Assembly (NCBI GenBank): GCA_023398165.1
Contig: JAEWSQ010000014.1
Coordinates: 124,001 to 188,000, forward strand
DNA: 64,000 bases
Source: Spirochaetota bacterium
GTDB taxonomy: Bacteria; Spirochaetota; Spirochaetia; Treponematales; Treponemataceae
Direction of reading: 5' to 3'
Positions 62,471-64,000 of the stretch are shown in pieces (within the stretch, counting starts at the first letter, position 1; the number at the start of each line of letters is the position of its first letter). The position numbers and the translations under genes were made by a program. Below the pieces are notes generated by a model. It searched no databases. It was not told the origin of the DNA and saw nothing but the letters and a program-made list of their open reading frames with translations.

Positions 62471-64000
62471 ATGAATAAACAGCAATTAGCAGCCAAAATT
62501 TGGGAATCTGCGAATCAAATGCGGTCAAAAATTGAGGCGAATGAGTACAAGGATTACATTTTAGGGTTCATTTTTTATAAGTATCTTTCGGAGAAGCTGC
62601 TGCAGTTTGCGAAGAAAGAGGATTTTACAGAGGAAGATATACGGGCTCTTTCTGAATCTGATAATGATACTGTAGATTATTTTAAGCGAAACATCGGCTA
62701 CTTTATTTCTTATAAGGACCTTTTTTCTACCTGGGTGAGCATGGGGAAGGATTTTGATGTTTCCAATGTTAGGGATGCGTTATCTGCATTCAGTCGGTTG
62801 ATTAGTCCTGCACATAAGAAATTATTTGATGGTATTTTTGATACTTTGCAAACGGGTTTAAGTAAGCTTGGTGACACTGCTGCTTCTCAGACTAAGGCTA
62901 TAAGTTCCTTGATACAGCTCATAAAAGATATTCCGATGAACGGCAGGCAGGATTATGATGTTTTAGGGTTCATTTATGAATATTTGATAGAGAAGTTTGC
63001 TGCAAATGCCGGAAAAAAGGCCGGGGAGTTCTATACGCCTCATGAAGTTTCCCTTTTGATGTCTGAAATTGTTGCTCACCATGTTAAAGATAAAAAAGAG
63101 ATTCAGATTTATGATCCTACGAGCGGTTCGGGTTCATTGCTTATTAATATTGGTCAGTGCGTTGCTAAGCACATGGATGATGATAACAATATTAAATACT
63201 ATGCGCAGGAATTGAAGCAGAACACATACAATCTTACTAGAATGAACTTAGTTATGCGCGGGATGCTGCCGAACAATATTATTACCCGTAATGGCGACAC
63301 GTTAGAGGATGACTGGCCGTATTTTGATGAAAATGATCCGGTAAATAGTTATAATCCTTTGTATGTAGACGCGGTTGTTTCAAATCCGCCTTATTCGCAA
63401 AAATGGGACTCCGAGCATAAAGAAACTGATCCGAGGTATGCCCGATTCGGGCTTGCGCCGAAAACGAAAGCTGATTATGCCTTTTTACTCCATGATTTAT
63501 ATCATATAAAACCAGACGGTATTATGTGTATTGTTCTGCCTCACGGGGTTTTATTCCGAGGCGGTGAAGAAGGTGTTATCAGGAAAAAGCTGATTGAAGC
63601 AAATCATATCGATGCTATTATCGGGCTGCCTGCAAATATCTTTTTTGGTACTGGTATACCTACAATAATCATGGTTCTGCGTCAAAAACGAAAGAATACT
63701 GATGTATTAATTATTGATGCGTCGAAGGGTTTTGAAAAGATCGGGAAGAATAACAAGCTGAGAGCCTCAGACATAAAGAAGATCGTCGATACTGTTATTG
63801 CCAGAGAAGACAGTCATAAGTTTTCGAAAGTTGTCAGCCGGGATGATATTCGTACCAATGAGTATAATCTAAATATTCCGCGTTATGTTGATTCATCAGA
63901 AACGGCTGAAAGCTGGGATATTTATGCTTCCATGTTTGGCGGTATCCCCGAAAGAGAGTTAAACGAACTCAGTCATTTTTGGAAAGCTTTTCCGGGATTG
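62471..64000 (+). CDS. hsdM: Type I restriction-modification DNA methyltransferase subunit, 3' end outside the window
   Basis: The frame is open for 510 codons to the window edge. An N-terminal HsdM domain (KIWESANQMRSKIEANEYKD) precedes the methyltransferase domain with the SAM motif DPTSGSGSLL (about residue 215) and the catalytic NPPY (about 305). FYTPHEVSLLM is the usual link between them. It methylates adenine at the site chosen by HsdS. hsdS and hsdR, if present, lie beyond the window. Confidence 0.93.
   Translation, partial: MNKQQLAAKIWESANQMRSKIEANEYKDYILGFIFYKYLSEKLLQFAKKEDFTEEDIRALSESDNDTVDYFKRNIGYFISYKDLFSTWVSMGKDFDVSNVRDALSAFSRLISPAHKKLFDGIFDTLQTGLSKLGDTAASQTKAISSLIQLIKDIPMNGRQDYDVLGFIYEYLIEKFAANAGKKAGEFYTPHEVSLLMSEIVAHHVKDKKEIQIYDPTSGSGSLLINIGQCVAKHMDDDNNIKYYAQELKQNTYNLTRMNLVMRGMLPNNIITRNGDTLEDDWPYFDENDPVNSYNPLYVDAVVSNPPYSQKWDSEHKETDPRYARFGLAPKTKADYAFLLHDLYHIKPDGIMCIVLPHGVLFRGGEEGVIRKKLIEANHIDAIIGLPANIFFGTGIPTIIMVLRQKRKNTDVLIIDASKGFEKIGKNNKLRASDIKKIVDTVIAREDSHKFSKVVSRDDIRTNEYNLNIPRYVDSSETAESWDIYASMFGGIPERELNELSHFWKAFPGL

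Noticed and set aside
45029..64000. CRISPR array
   Set aside because: The repeats found here are pairs with unequal spacing and no regular spacers, and no cas gene is present.

Overview
This window is chromosomal DNA from a treponeme-like spirochaete. Two tandem FlaB flagellins sit beside flaG, fliD, fliW-csrA and flgN-flgK-flgL. There are also a type-2 (eukaryote-like) IleRS, an AtoS/AtoC-type two-component pair next to murG and cvpA, and many spirochaete-specific PilZ, ankyrin and TPR proteins. TTG and GTG starts are common, so several starts given here were moved to match Shine-Dalgarno spacing.

Bases 1 to about 45,000 are conserved core. From left to right on the minus strand: the 5' part of comEC (running off the window edge), a secreted helical-repeat protein and a PilZ protein. 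Then a CPBP protease and a WecA/TagO-like transferase (+), tsaC and a DivIC/FtsB-like gene (-). Next is a five-gene plus-strand operon: a 1235-residue acidic protein, an unknown protein, two DUF115/Maf-type motility glycosyltransferase-like proteins and a degenerate GGDEF protein. Then, on the minus strand, a TPR lipoprotein, uracil phosphoribosyltransferase, a lipoprotein, ileS, atoC-atoS, a clamp-loader subunit, cvpA, murG and an ankyrin protein. tRNA-Phe and tRNA-Met, ornithine carbamoyltransferase, a DHH phosphoesterase, a sigma-like gene behind a sigma-54-type promoter, and rdgB follow. The flagellar block is flaB-flaB-flaG-fliD-unknown-PilZ-unknown-tsaE-tsaB (+), facing flgN-flgK-flgL-fliW-csrA (-). 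Both flaB leaders show a GGA in a hairpin loop followed by a GGA in the ribosome-binding site. That fits CsrA control, with FliW as its antagonist encoded a few kb away.

At about 45 kb three tRNAs (His, Arg, Lys) mark the start of accessory DNA. Bases 45,030-54,470 hold a compact element with integrase, excisionase-like protein, terminase subunits, HK97 portal, prohead protease, major capsid and two connector/neck proteins. No tail, lysis or replication gene is visible. This is the layout of a head-only phage satellite or of a trimmed prophage. A LuxR-type regulator is embedded between portal and protease.

Bases 55,200-62,360 form an accessory, defence-like block organised as integron cassettes without an integron integrase in view. 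It has two well-formed attC sites, one relict attC, and two near-identical 83/84-bp repeats with matching promoters ahead of two cassettes. The cargo includes a SIR2-STAND protein, an endonuclease/exonuclease/phosphatase-fold protein, an ASCH-like protein, and an unrecognised two-gene unit with a four-helix membrane protein. Two tRNA-like RNA genes with terminators and one candidate small RNA lie between them. The window ends inside a type I restriction-modification methyltransferase gene (hsdM).
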